This document shows, in pieces, positions 1 to 7,408 of a DNA stretch of 64,000 bases. The position numbers were made by a program, and so were the translations under genes. How positions within the stretch are numbered: the stretch's first letter is position 1; each line of letters starts with the position of its first letter. This DNA is from Flavobacterium sp. WC2421 (lineage in GTDB: Bacteria; Bacteroidota; Bacteroidia; Flavobacteriales; Flavobacteriaceae): contig NZ_CP162004.1 of NCBI RefSeq assembly GCF_040822115.1, forward strand, positions 124,001 through 188,000, given 5' to 3'. The notes beneath the pieces were generated by a model. That model was given only the letters and a program-made list of their open reading frames with translations. It did no database searches and was not told the origin of the DNA.

Positions 1-1198
1 CAAAAAACACAAACTGAGGCGTTGGTGTTGGTAATTGCATACAATATTTAATTTTTACATATTTCCCTTTTGTTGCTGGTGGCGGGTATGCTTCAATCAC
101 TTTCAACATGTATTCGTTGAATTTTGAAGTAGCAATACGTTGTTGTCTGCTTTCGTACACTTTTACCGTAGCTTCTAATGCTTTCAATAAACGTTGTTTT
201 GTTAATGCAGATACAAAAAGAATAGGCACATCCGTAAATGGCATTAATTCTTCTCTAATTTTATCTTCATAATCTCTAGTAGACATGGTTTCTTTTTCAA
301 CTAAATCCCATTTGTTTACTAAGATCACAACCCCTTTTCTGTTTTTTTCAGCCAACCAAAAAATACTTTGATCCTGACCTTCAAATCCACGAGTAGCATC
401 AATAATTAAAATACAAATATCAGCATGTTCAATGGCACGAACAGAACGCATTACAGAATAAAATTCTAAATCTTCCTTTACTTTAGCTTTACGACGGATT
501 CCCGCTGTATCCACTAAATTGAATTCGAAACCAAAACGGTCAAATTTTGTATCAATAGAATCACGGGTTGTCCCCGCAATATCAGTAACTATATAACGAT
601 CTTTTCCAATCAATGCATTGATAAAACTTGACTTTCCAGCATTTGGACGACCTACAACTGCAAAACGAGGTAATGCAATTTCCTCTTGCGTTGGTTCTGG
701 TTTTATTGGGAATGCTTCAATTAAAGCATCTAATAAATCTCCAGTTCCACTTCCTGAAATACTTGCAAAAGTGTAATATTCCCCTAATCCTAGGTTGTAA
801 AACTCAATAGCATCTTTTTCACGCATTGCGTTATCTACCTTATTTACAGCTAGCAAAACAGGCTTAGTCACTTTACGCAATAATCTCGCAACGGCATCAT
901 CCATTGGTGTGATCCCTTCTTCAACATCAACTACAAATATGATAACATCAGCCTCATCGATAGCCAATTCTACTTGTTTACGGATTTCGCCTTCAAAAAC
1001 ATCATCAGAACCACGTACATAACCTCCTGTATCAATTACAGAAAATTCCTTTCCATTCCATTCACTTTTACCATAGTTTCTGTCACGGGTAACTCCCGAA
1101 ACTGAATCTACTATAGCTTCTCTTCTTTGTATCAGCCTATTAAAAAGGGTTGATTTCCCTACATTAGGTCTTCCTACTATCGCAACAATATTGTTCAT
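1..1198 (-). CDS. der: Ribosome-assembly GTPase Der/EngA (C-terminus beyond the window edge)
   Basis: Der is a double-GTPase that helps 50S ribosomal subunits mature in the cytoplasm. The reading frame starts at the ATG at 1198 and runs off the left edge with no stop, so about 399 codons are visible of the family's usual 430-440. Two tandem G domains can be read. The first has GRPNVGKST near residue 9, DTGG, and NKVD. The second has GRPNAGKSS near residue 180, DTAG and NKWD. The start of the C-terminal KH-like domain follows. The gene is monocistronic at its 5' end, with a well-formed promoter at 1220-1249. The era gene lies on the same strand 672 bp away, with a small membrane-protein gene between them. 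Identification is secure. Only the C-terminus is unseen. Confidence 0.97.
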   Translation of the reverse strand, partial: MNNIVAIVGRPNVGKSTLFNRLIQRREAIVDSVSGVTRDRNYGKSEWNGKEFSVIDTGGYVRGSDDVFEGEIRKQVELAIDEADVIIFVVDVEEGITPMDDAVARLLRKVTKPVLLAVNKVDNAMREKDAIEFYNLGLGEYYTFASISGSGTGDLLDALIEAFPIKPEPTQEEIALPRFAVVGRPNAGKSSFINALIGKDRYIVTDIAGTTRDSIDTKFDRFGFEFNLVDTAGIRRKAKVKEDLEFYSVMRSVRAIEHADICILIIDATRGFEGQDQSIFWLAEKNRKGVVILVNKWDLVEKETMSTRDYEDKIREELMPFTDVPILFVSALTKQRLLKALEATVKVYESRQQRIATSKFNEYMLKVIEAYPPPATKGKYVKIKYCMQLPTPTPQFVFF

Positions 1199-1219
1199 AA
1201 TATAAATTCAAATATTTTG

Positions 1220-1249
1220 CAAAGGTAGTGTAAAAAGCGTGAATATCAA
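1220..1249 (-). promoter_or_regulatory. Promoter of der (Bacteroidota -33/-7 type)
   Basis: Read on the minus strand, TTG at 1249-1247 is followed after exactly 19 bases by TACCTTTG at 1227-1220, matching the Bacteroidota sigma-A consensus TTG-N19-TAnnTTTG. The der ATG lies 21 bases further on. The core ACTACCTTTGCAAAATA (1229-1213) recurs exactly upstream of era. Confidence 0.75.
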
Positions 1250-1302
1250 TTATTTTACTATATTAGCTATAATCAACCTTTTAACCCTTTAAAATCGATT
1301 AG

Positions 1303-1800
1303 ATGGATACTGAAAATGAGATTACACTTCGTTTGCGTTTTCATAAAGATATTAAAGAAAACAGCGCTTCTCTACTTTTAAAATTCGAAAACTATTCTAA
1401 AATAAAATCAGATGATTTCACCATAAAAACAAGTGACAATCATATTTGGCTTGACATTATTGCGTCAAAAAGAAAATATTGGACCCCGCATCTGCATCTA
1501 GAATTAGAACCTAAAAGTGATTCCGAAACTCATATTAGAGGATTATATGGACCAGACCCTACACTTTGGACCTTCTTCATGTTTCTCCATTTTATAATTG
1601 CAGGTATATTTCTAATTTTTTGTGCGATTGCTTATTCGGACTATATTTTAAAAAATTCCATTACTTTAGATTTGATTATCATCACGTTGATGACTTTCTT
1701 TTGGTTTTTCCTATATTATCTAGCTAAATCCATTCGGAAAAAAGGACATCCGCAAATGAACGAATTGGAAAATTATTTTAATACCATTTTAGAATCGTAA
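1303..1800 (+). CDS. Hypothetical two-helix membrane protein
   Basis: No family is recognised. The product is 165 residues. Residues 1-90 are soluble-looking and rich in alternating beta-type sequence and charge. Two strongly hydrophobic segments follow, at roughly 92-112 and 121-143. The second is followed by a basic stretch (KSIRKKG) and a short polar tail. This predicts a cytoplasmic N-terminal domain anchored by a helical hairpin. There is no signal peptide or lipobox. The gene lies between der and era but on the opposite strand, and shares a bidirectional terminator with era. ATG 1303 is the first start in the frame. The codon use and AT content match the neighbours, so it looks like a genuine resident gene. 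Function unknown. Confidence 0.75.
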   Translation: MDTENEITLRLRFHKDIKENSASLLLKFENYSKIKSDDFTIKTSDNHIWLDIIASKRKYWTPHLHLELEPKSDSETHIRGLYGPDPTLWTFFMFLHFIIAGIFLIFCAIAYSDYILKNSITLDLIIITLMTFFWFFLYYLAKSIRKKGHPQMNELENYFNTILES

Positions 1801-1813
1801 TAAAAATAAAAAA

Positions 1814-1849
1814 GCCCCGATACAATCACTAAAGATCGTATCGGGGCTT
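1814..1849. terminator. Bidirectional terminator between convergent genes
   Basis: A perfect 10-bp stem, GCCCCGATAC (1814-1823) and GTATCGGGGC (1838-1847), is flanked by an A-run on the left and T-residues on the right. It can end both the 1303-1800 transcript and the era transcript. Confidence 0.9.
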
Positions 1850-1869
1850 TTAATATAACTTCAATAAAA

Positions 1870-2751
1870 CTATTGATTGTAACCAAAACGTTTTAACATA
1901 TTGGCATTGCTTCTCCAGTTTTTATTTACCTTCACATATAGTTCAATATGTATTTGTTTTCCAAAAAACTTCTCTAAATCAGCACGAGAATCCATCCCCA
2001 CTTTCTTTAAAGCGGCTCCTTTGTGACCTATTACAATTCCTTTTTGAGTTTCGCGCTCCACCATAATCAAAGAACGGATTCTAATGATGTTCTCATCCTC
2101 AAAAAACTCTTCGGTTACAATTTCTACCGCATAAGGAATTTCTTTGCTGTAATTCAATAAGATTTTTTCACGAATAGTCTCGTTAACGAAAAAACGTTCC
2201 GGTTTATCCGTTAATTGATCTTTTGGATAATAAGCTGGTGATTCTGGTAAAAGAGTAATTATTCTTTGGAAAACTTCAGGAACATTAAAGTTTTGCAATG
2301 CTGATATTGGAAAAATTTCGGCATTAGGTACTTTTTCAGCCCAGAAAGCTACTTGTTCTTCTAATTTTTCTTGATTAGAAGTATCTATTTTATTCAATAA
2401 TAATAGTACTGGAATTTTGGCGTGGATGATTTTATTGAAAAAAGCTTCATCTTTCAAATCTTGCTCTCCTATTTCGACCATGTAAATCAAAATATCAGCA
2501 TCTTCAAATGCTGACTTTACGAAGTTCATCATCGATTCCTGCATTTCGTATGCTGGCTTAATGATTCCAGGAGTATCCGATAAAATCATTTGAAAATCTT
2601 CTCCGTTTACAATCCCTAAAATTCTGTGACGTGTTGTTTGTGCTTTGGAAGTAATGATTGATAACCTTTCTCCAACAAAGGCATTCATCAAAGTTGATTT
2701 ACCAACATTTGGATTTCCAATGATATTTACAAAACCTGCTTTATGTGACAT
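1870..2751 (-). CDS. era: GTPase Era
   Basis: Era is an essential GTPase that binds the 3' end of 16S rRNA during 30S assembly. The 293-residue product is full length for the family. The N-terminal G domain shows GNPNVGKST at about residue 12, the switch II DTPG near 59, and NKID near 120. The C-terminal KH domain contains the typical VERETQKGIVIGHKGAALKK-type segment ending in the family's conserved K-L-Y-V-K motif region. It is transcribed alone. A TACCTTTG -7 box sits at 2778-2771, and the surrounding 17 bases are identical to those in the der promoter, which suggests that the two assembly GTPases share control. Confidence 0.98.
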   Translation of the reverse strand: MSHKAGFVNIIGNPNVGKSTLMNAFVGERLSIITSKAQTTRHRILGIVNGEDFQMILSDTPGIIKPAYEMQESMMNFVKSAFEDADILIYMVEIGEQDLKDEAFFNKIIHAKIPVLLLLNKIDTSNQEKLEEQVAFWAEKVPNAEIFPISALQNFNVPEVFQRIITLLPESPAYYPKDQLTDKPERFFVNETIREKILLNYSKEIPYAVEIVTEEFFEDENIIRIRSLIMVERETQKGIVIGHKGAALKKVGMDSRADLEKFFGKQIHIELYVKVNKNWRSNANMLKRFGYNQ

Positions 2752-2763
2752 TTAATATGTATT

Positions 2764-2780
2764 TATTTTGCAAAGGTAGT
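2764..2780 (-). promoter_or_regulatory. Promoter core of era
   Basis: Minus-strand ACTACCTTTGCAAAATA includes a perfect TAnnTTTG -7 box (2778-2771). No TTG is found at the ideal 19-21 base distance, so the upstream element is weaker than in der. Confidence 0.6.
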
Positions 2781-2825
2781 TATATCAAGTCAATAGATGA
2801 AATAAAACATTTTTTTAAATTTATC

Positions 2826-2855
2826 TTGCAAATACCAAATTTCGTTGTACCTTTG
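2826..2855 (+). promoter_or_regulatory. Promoter of the tandem tRNA-Met genes
   Basis: TTG at 2826-2828, a 19-base spacer, and TACCTTTG at 2848-2855 match the Bacteroidota promoter consensus exactly. The first tRNA begins 12 bases downstream, a normal distance for a stable-RNA transcript. Confidence 0.75.
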
Positions 2856-2867
2856 CACCCGAAACAA

Positions 2868-2940
2868 CGCGGGATAGAGCAGTAGGCAGCTCGTCGGGCT
2901 CATAACCCGAAGGTCACAGGTTCGAGTCCTGTTCCCGCTA
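2868..2940 (+). tRNA. tRNA-Met(CAT), initiator type, copy 1
   Basis: A complete cloverleaf of 73 bases. The acceptor arm has a C1-T72 mismatch, and the anticodon stem TCGGG/CCCGA carries the three consecutive G:C pairs that mark initiator tRNAs. The anticodon loop is CTCATAA (anticodon CAT) and the T stem is ACAGG/CCTGT. No CCA is encoded. It is co-transcribed with a second copy 34 bases downstream. Confidence 0.95.
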
Positions 2941-2974
2941 CTAAGTTAATTTTATTGAGATTACAAACGCACAT

Positions 2975-3047
2975 CGCGGGATAGAGCAGTAGGCAGCTCG
3001 TCGGGCTCATAACCCGAAGGTCACTGGTTCGAGTCCAGTTCCCGCTA
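2975..3047 (+). tRNA. tRNA-Met(CAT), initiator type, copy 2
   Basis: It is identical to copy 1 except at two positions in the T stem, which reads ACTGG/CCAGT instead of ACAGG/CCTGT. The two changes lie opposite each other and keep the base pair. It has the same C1-T72 mismatch and G:C-rich anticodon stem. A strong terminator follows at 3054-3080. Confidence 0.95.
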
Positions 3048-3053
3048 CTAAGA

Positions 3054-3080
3054 AAGCTTCCTAGAAATAGGAGGCTTTTT
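3054..3080 (+). terminator. Terminator of the tRNA-Met operon
   Basis: A 10-bp stem AAGCTTCCTA/TAGGAGGCTT (3054-3063, 3068-3077, one T-G pair) has a GAAA tetraloop and is followed by a T-run. Confidence 0.88.
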
Positions 3081-3136
3081 TCTATTTAAGACGACAATAG
3101 CCTGAACATCCTAGTCAATCCCCTCAGTAACTTTTA

Positions 3137-3481
3137 TTATTTAATCGCTTTTTTAAGCTTATCTAAAGAATCATCATTCCATAACTTGATTTGATCTATT
3201 GCTAAACCCGCAATTGCCAAAGCGCCTTTTTTACTTAAATGGGTATCATCTGATTTTCCTTCTGGGTAATATGGAATCTCTCCTGGTTTGAAATGTAAAT
3301 GCAACCCTTTTGATTTTTCGGAACCATATGAAGCTTCTAATAATTCGGAATAATATTCTAAATCTACAAAAGGTACTTTATATTCTTGTGCTACCAGACG
3401 AGTTTCTAATGGATAATCACCATGCGTCCCAACTAAAACCCCATTCTCATTAAAATTCCTCCTTGCAATTGATGAAAACAA
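3137..3481 (-). pseudogene. 5'-truncated SGNH/GDSL esterase, rhamnogalacturonan acetylesterase-like
   Basis: This is the C-terminal part only of an SGNH-fold esterase resembling rhamnogalacturonan acetylesterases (CE12). The family block SIARRNF...THGDYP, which normally follows the catalytic N-terminal half, opens the fragment. DDTHLSKKGA near residue 79 is the block V motif that supplies the catalytic Asp and His. About half of the family length is missing, including the GDS nucleophile block. The homology stops abruptly near 3480, where a second truncated gene begins on the other strand. The frame can be opened with a TTG at 3481, but a protein of 114 residues without the nucleophile would be inactive. 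It is a remnant of a pectin-type polysaccharide locus. Confidence 0.85.
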
Positions 3482-4187
3482 AATTGGAACTGCTGTAATA
3501 GTATTCCCAGGTGGAGGTTATTCACATTTAGCAATAAATAAAGAAGGGAATAAAGTTGCAGAATGGTTAAATACAATGGGGATAACAGCCTATGTATTAA
3601 AATATAGGTTACCAACTGATCAAATAATGAAAGATAAAACTACTGGACCATTGCAAGATGCACAAGAAGCAATACGGTACGTGAGACGAAATGCTGCTAA
3701 ATAGAATATAAATAAAAATAAAATTGGAATTATTGGATTTTCTGCTGGAGGACATTTAGCCTCAACACTAGCTACACATTATAATGAAAAGGTTTATCAA
3801 TCAACAGACACTACAAATGCTCGTCCAAACTTTTCCCTCTTAATTTACCCAGTAATTTCTATGAATAGTGAGATTACTCATCTAGGCTCACAAACTAATT
3901 TATTAGGAAATCAAGCTTCAGCATCATCAATAGAGAAGTTCTCCAATGAGTTACAAGTAACGTCCGAAACTCCAGAGGCTTTTCTTGTCCACGCATCGGA
4001 TGACACAGTGGTATCAGCAAAAAATAGCATTGTTTATTATGAAGCTTTAATTAAACATAAAGTTCCAGCGGAGCTCCATTTATATGAGAAAGGTGGCCAT
4101 GGTTTTGGATTGGGTAAAGAACACAGCAGTAAATATTGGACGACTGACTGTCAAAATTGGCTAAAAGAACACAAATATGTTGATTAG
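3480..4187 (+). pseudogene. Alpha/beta-hydrolase (acetyl esterase/BD-FAE-like), 5'-truncated with an internal stop
   Basis: One frame running from about 3480 to 4187 encodes an alpha/beta hydrolase of the acetyl-xylan/feruloyl esterase type. The oxyanion-hole motif FPGGGYSHLA comes at the start, GFSAGGHLAS (nucleophile Ser) in the middle, SDDTVV (catalytic Asp) and GGHGFG (catalytic His) near the end. An amber TAG at 3702-3704 interrupts it just before NINKNKIGIIGFSAGG. Related enzymes commonly have Trp at this spot, so TGG to TAG is the likely lesion. The N-terminal 50-60 residues, including any signal peptide, are missing. Only a fragment from ATG 3861 (108 residues, lacking the nucleophile) could be translated. 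It is a pseudogene fused at its broken 5' end to the esterase remnant on the opposite strand. Confidence 0.9.
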
Positions 4188-4210
4188 AAAAAGTTTCTTT
4201 CAAAAAAAAA

Positions 4211-4235
4211 ACCTGTGATGTTTTACATCACAGGT
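4211..4235 (-). terminator. Terminator of the leucine-rich-repeat gene
   Basis: A perfect 10-bp stem ACCTGTGATG/CATCACAGGT with a five-base loop. Reading on the minus strand, the hairpin is followed by a run of ten T residues, which fits termination of the gene ending at 4297. Confidence 0.85.
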
Positions 4236-4296
4236 TAAACTAACTAAATTTATCACAAAAACTTATTTTAAAACAACCAAATTTTATAATATATTT

Positions 4297-5151
4297 TTAA
4301 TCTTCAGATACTAATGGTCTTTCAACATCCATTTTTACATCTAATAGTACTGCAACACCTTTATCATTAACCATTGTCATATTTAAAGTATCTAATACTG
4401 CCAATTTTCTTGATGTTAAACCACTAAACATATTGTATGAAATATTCATTTCTTTTAGATTATTTAATTTCTCTAAATCGAAAGGAACTTGTCCATCCAT
4501 ATTATTTTCAAATAAGCTAAGGTTTTCTAAATTTTCTAAATTCGCAACATTAACACTTAATTTCCCAACTATTTTATTACTATTTAAAAGCAAAACTTTT
4601 AATGTTTTTACTTCATAAAGAGAGTTAGGTATTTGACCTTCAATTTCATTATTAAAAACGGCTAAAGTTTCTAAAGATTTTAAATTCCCAATTTGAGAAG
4701 GCAATTCACCAGAAATTCTATTCATGTAAAGTTCAAGATCTTTTAAATTATTCATTTCACAAATAGTAGCTGGTATAATTCCAGTCAATTTATTAAACGA
4801 AAGATCAAGTACTTTAAGTTCTTTTAAATTTTCCAAAGCATAAGGTATACTTCCAGAAATATTATTTTTATGTAAATTTAATTCTTGCAAATTGACTAAG
4901 CTTGAAATTTCACTAGGAATTTCACCAACTAAGTTATTATCAGATAAATTGATTGCAATTACTTTGTCTCCATCCAATTTGACACCATACCAAGTAGAAA
5001 TTGGGGTATTTAAATCCCATTTTGTAGTCCAATTGTCTCCATTAGTTGCTTTATACAATTTCAACAGCACTGCCTTATCAGAAAAAGAAACATCTGCCAT
5101 CATCGAAAATGATGTTAAAACAGTTAAAAGTAGAGTTAAAATATTTTTCAT
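4297..5151 (-). CDS. Secreted leucine-rich-repeat protein
   Basis: A 284-residue exported protein built of LRRs of the plant-like type (LxxLxxLxLxxNxLxGxIPxxI). A Sec signal peptide covers residues 1-19 (hydrophobic core LTLLLTVLTSFSMMA). An N-terminal cap follows with the KLYKATNGDNW and WYGVKL motifs seen in bacterial and plant LRR-NT caps. About seven repeats run from roughly residue 60 to 250. A short acidic tail ends the protein. No type IX C-terminal sorting domain is visible, so it may stay in the periplasm or leave by another route. The start at 5151 is preferred over an upstream ATG at 5196 because it puts the signal peptide at the N-terminus. Role unknown. Such repeats usually bind proteins or glycans. 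Confidence 0.88.
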   Translation of the reverse strand: MKNILTLLLTVLTSFSMMADVSFSDKAVLLKLYKATNGDNWTTKWDLNTPISTWYGVKLDGDKVIAINLSDNNLVGEIPSEISSLVNLQELNLHKNNISGSIPYALENLKELKVLDLSFNKLTGIIPATICEMNNLKDLELYMNRISGELPSQIGNLKSLETLAVFNNEIEGQIPNSLYEVKTLKVLLLNSNKIVGKLSVNVANLENLENLSLFENNMDGQVPFDLEKLNNLKEMNISYNMFSGLTSRKLAVLDTLNMTMVNDKGVAVLLDVKMDVERPLVSED

Positions 5152-5181
5152 AATAATTGGGGTATTACTTATTTGATAGAA

Positions 5182-5209
5182 TAAAAGTACATACAAAGGA
5201 GTTTATCAA
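5182..5209 (-). promoter_or_regulatory. Possible promoter of the LRR gene
   Basis: Minus-strand TTG (5209-5207), 17 bases, then TACTTTTA (5189-5182), one mismatch from TAnnTTTG. The spacing is slightly short. It lies about 30 bases before the chosen ATG, which supports the start at 5151 rather than the one at 5196. Confidence 0.4.
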
Positions 5210-5297
5210 CAAATAAAATCGATGAAATACATCAATTGTAATTATAATGGTATAATATTCCTACAAAAAAATGAATTATTATTAATAAAAAAAATAT

Positions 5298-5305
5298 TAC
5301 ATTTG
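5298..5305 (+). promoter_or_regulatory. -7 box of the DUF1761 gene
   Basis: TACATTTG is a perfect TAnnTTTG box, 25 bases before the ATG at 5331. No clear TTG is present at the expected distance upstream. Confidence 0.5.
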
Positions 5306-5330
5306 AAATATCAACTTTAAATATAACTTT

Positions 5331-5813
5331 ATGGAAATTAACTTTTTAGCACTTGTTGTTGCTGCAATTTCAACATTACTAGTCGGTTTTGTATGGTATC
5401 ATCCAAAAGTTTTTGGAACAATATGGATGAAAGAGTCAGGAATGACCGAAGACAAAATGAAAGGCGGCAATATGGCCTTGATTTTTGGCATGGCCGTTTT
5501 TTATGCTTTTTTAATTGCTATGGTCCTTCAAACCCTAACCATTCATCAATTTGGAGCCTTAAGTATGGTTGGCGGTGACGCTACAATTGCAAAACCATCT
5601 TACACAGCATTTATGGCAGATTACGGAACAGCATTTAGAACTTTTAAACATGGAGCGTTACATGGTTTCATTTCGGGACTTTTTCTTGCGTTACCCATTA
5701 TTGGAACAAATGCACTTTTTGAAAGAAAAAGCTACAAGTACACGTTAGTAAGTGGTGGTTTTTGGATAGTATGTTTTATGCTAATGGGCGGAATTATTTG
5801 TGCTTGGAAATAA
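5331..5813 (+). CDS. DUF1761 family membrane protein
   Basis: A 160-residue integral membrane protein that matches the DUF1761 pattern. The N-terminus (MEINFLALVVAAISTLLVGFVWY) forms the first helix and is followed by the typical HPKVFGTIWMKESGMT segment. Three further hydrophobic segments lie at about 45-65, 105-125 and 138-158. The function of the family is not established. The gene is transcribed alone, with its own -7 box, and ends in a strong bidirectional terminator shared with the convergent pterin dehydratase gene. The start has no competitor upstream. Family assignment is confident. The role is unknown. Confidence 0.88.
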   Translation: MEINFLALVVAAISTLLVGFVWYHPKVFGTIWMKESGMTEDKMKGGNMALIFGMAVFYAFLIAMVLQTLTIHQFGALSMVGGDATIAKPSYTAFMADYGTAFRTFKHGALHGFISGLFLALPIIGTNALFERKSYKYTLVSGGFWIVCFMLMGGIICAWK

Positions 5814-5840
5814 AAACTAAATATTCTACTCTCTATTAAA

Positions 5841-5878
5841 ATCTCATTTCATAAAAAAATGAAATGAGATTTTTTTTT
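5841..5878. terminator. Bidirectional terminator
   Basis: A perfect 12-bp stem ATCTCATTTCAT/ATGAAATGAGAT (5841-5852, 5859-5870) is followed by a T8 run on the plus strand, with A-residues on the other side. It serves the convergent DUF1761 and pterin dehydratase genes. The T-run reaches into the 3' end of the latter. Confidence 0.88.
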
Positions 5879-6155
5879 AAAAAAGCTGTTCGATTGAATT
5901 AGCTAATTCAAAATCTTTATCAGTAAGTCCGTTGGCACTATGTGTTGATAATCTAATATCTACTTTATTATACACATTAAACCACTCTGGATGATGATTT
6001 TGTTTCTCAGCCAGCAATCCAACTTGAACAATAAACCCTAGCGCTTCACTAAAATTTTTAAAAATAAAATTTTTCTCAATTGCTTCATTTTTAAAAAACC
6101 AACCTTTTATTTCTCTCAATTTAGGTTGAGCTGTTTCTTCATTGTACTTTTCCAT
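5877..6155 (-). CDS. phhB: 4a-hydroxytetrahydrobiopterin dehydratase
   Basis: This enzyme dehydrates 4a-hydroxytetrahydropterin, recycling the pterin cofactor of aromatic amino acid hydroxylases. The 92-residue length fits the single-domain PCD/DCoH fold. The catalytic signature HHPEW (residues 54-58) is followed by NVYNKVDIRLSTH and GLTDKD, the standard continuation with its third active-site His. No hydroxylase gene is seen in the window, so the partner enzyme must be elsewhere. The gene is divergent from the GNAT-like gene at 6252. The TTTTTT at its 3' end overlaps the terminator arm. Confidence 0.95.
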   Translation of the reverse strand: MEKYNEETAQPKLREIKGWFFKNEAIEKNFIFKNFSEALGFIVQVGLLAEKQNHHPEWFNVYNKVDIRLSTHSANGLTDKDFELANSIEQLF

Positions 6156-6251
6156 AACAATATGTTTTTATTAAAATTAGTTAAAATTTATATAATCTCT
6201 TTCTCATTTAACTTTATATATTAATTTAGACAAATACTAATTAACTATCTA

Positions 6252-7400
6252 TTGGGCTCTAACTTTTCATTTCAAATCTATTCTTCCTCAAAAAATCTAC
6301 CTATTGGCTGGGATTCATTAGTTGTTGACAACATCTTTCTTTCAAGTGATTATTTATCTGTTCTAGAATCATCCGCCCCTACAAATATGGATTGCCATTT
6401 TATTGGTTTGTTTCAAGACCAAGAATTAATTGGCGCGGCTTTGTCACAATTTATTAATTTAAGTGAGGTAAGTTCCTTTGGAGAAAGAGATCATTGTTTA
6501 AAAACGGTGATTCGGAATTTAGTTTTTAAAAATCTTAGTTCGAAAGTATTGGTGATTGGAAACAATATGCTTACTGGTCAAAACAGTTACTGCTTTAATG
6601 AAAAATTACCTGTAACTGAAGGCTTAATTTTATTAGAAAAAGCATCCGAGGAATTAAAGAAAATCTTCAAAAAAAAGGGATTAAAAATACATCTCACCAT
6701 TTTTAAAGATTTTGCAAATCAAGAAATTCAAAATTTTAAAATTCCTGAGTACAATTCTTTTTTCAACTTTTCCACACAACCAAATATGGTTTTTTCTATT
6801 CAAGAATCATGGAATATATTTGATGATTATATCAATGATTTATCCAAAAAATATAGAGATCAATACAAGAGAGCAAGAAAAAAAGCAACAACTATTACTA
6901 AGAAAAAATTATCTCTAGAAGAAATAAAAGAATACAATATAAGAATACATGAGTTATATATGAATGTAGCAAAGAACGCACCTTTTAATACTTTTTATTT
7001 GCCTGAAAATCATTTTGAAGAATTTAAAAAAGCACTAAAAGACCAGTTTCTTTTTTACGGTTATTTTATTGATAATGAATTAATCGGATTTAATACCTTA
7101 ATAAAAAATGGCAAAGACATTGACACCTATTTCTTGGGATATGATGAGAAGCACCAACGTGAAAAAATGTTATATCTCAATATGTTGTATGATATGATTG
7201 GTTATTCAATCAATAAAGGATACAAACGAATCATTTTTGCAAGAACAGCTTTAGAAATAAAAAGTTCGGTAGGCGCAAAACCAATTAAAATGTATGGTTT
7301 AATGAAACATAGCAATCCTTTTATTAATTTATTTGTTTCAAAAACGTTTAGTTATTTTGAACCTGTAATGGAATGGAAAGAAAGAAACCCATTTAAATAA
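6252..7400 (+). CDS. GNAT-fold N-acyltransferase-like protein (TTG start)
   Basis: A 382-residue cytoplasmic protein with the layout of the double-GNAT Acetyltransf_6/BioF2-like group. The C-terminal half has the typical YKRARKKA basic helix (about residues 205-212), a GYFIDNELIGFNTLI strand and DIDTYFLGYDEKHQREKMLYLNMLYDMI, the CoA-contacting helix of this group. The substrate cannot be read from sequence. The frame is closed upstream by a TAA at 6222-6224 and contains no ATG before codon 47, so TTG at 6252 is the most reasonable start. The gene stands alone between pterin dehydratase (divergent) and the lipid kinase (convergent, 8-base gap). Family call is moderate. Confidence 0.72.
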   Translation: MGSNFSFQIYSSSKNLPIGWDSLVVDNIFLSSDYLSVLESSAPTNMDCHFIGLFQDQELIGAALSQFINLSEVSSFGERDHCLKTVIRNLVFKNLSSKVLVIGNNMLTGQNSYCFNEKLPVTEGLILLEKASEELKKIFKKKGLKIHLTIFKDFANQEIQNFKIPEYNSFFNFSTQPNMVFSIQESWNIFDDYINDLSKKYRDQYKRARKKATTITKKKLSLEEIKEYNIRIHELYMNVAKNAPFNTFYLPENHFEEFKKALKDQFLFYGYFIDNELIGFNTLIKNGKDIDTYFLGYDEKHQREKMLYLNMLYDMIGYSINKGYKRIIFARTALEIKSSVGAKPIKMYGLMKHSNPFINLFVSKTFSYFEPVMEWKERNPFK

Positions 7401-7408
7401 TAGAAATA

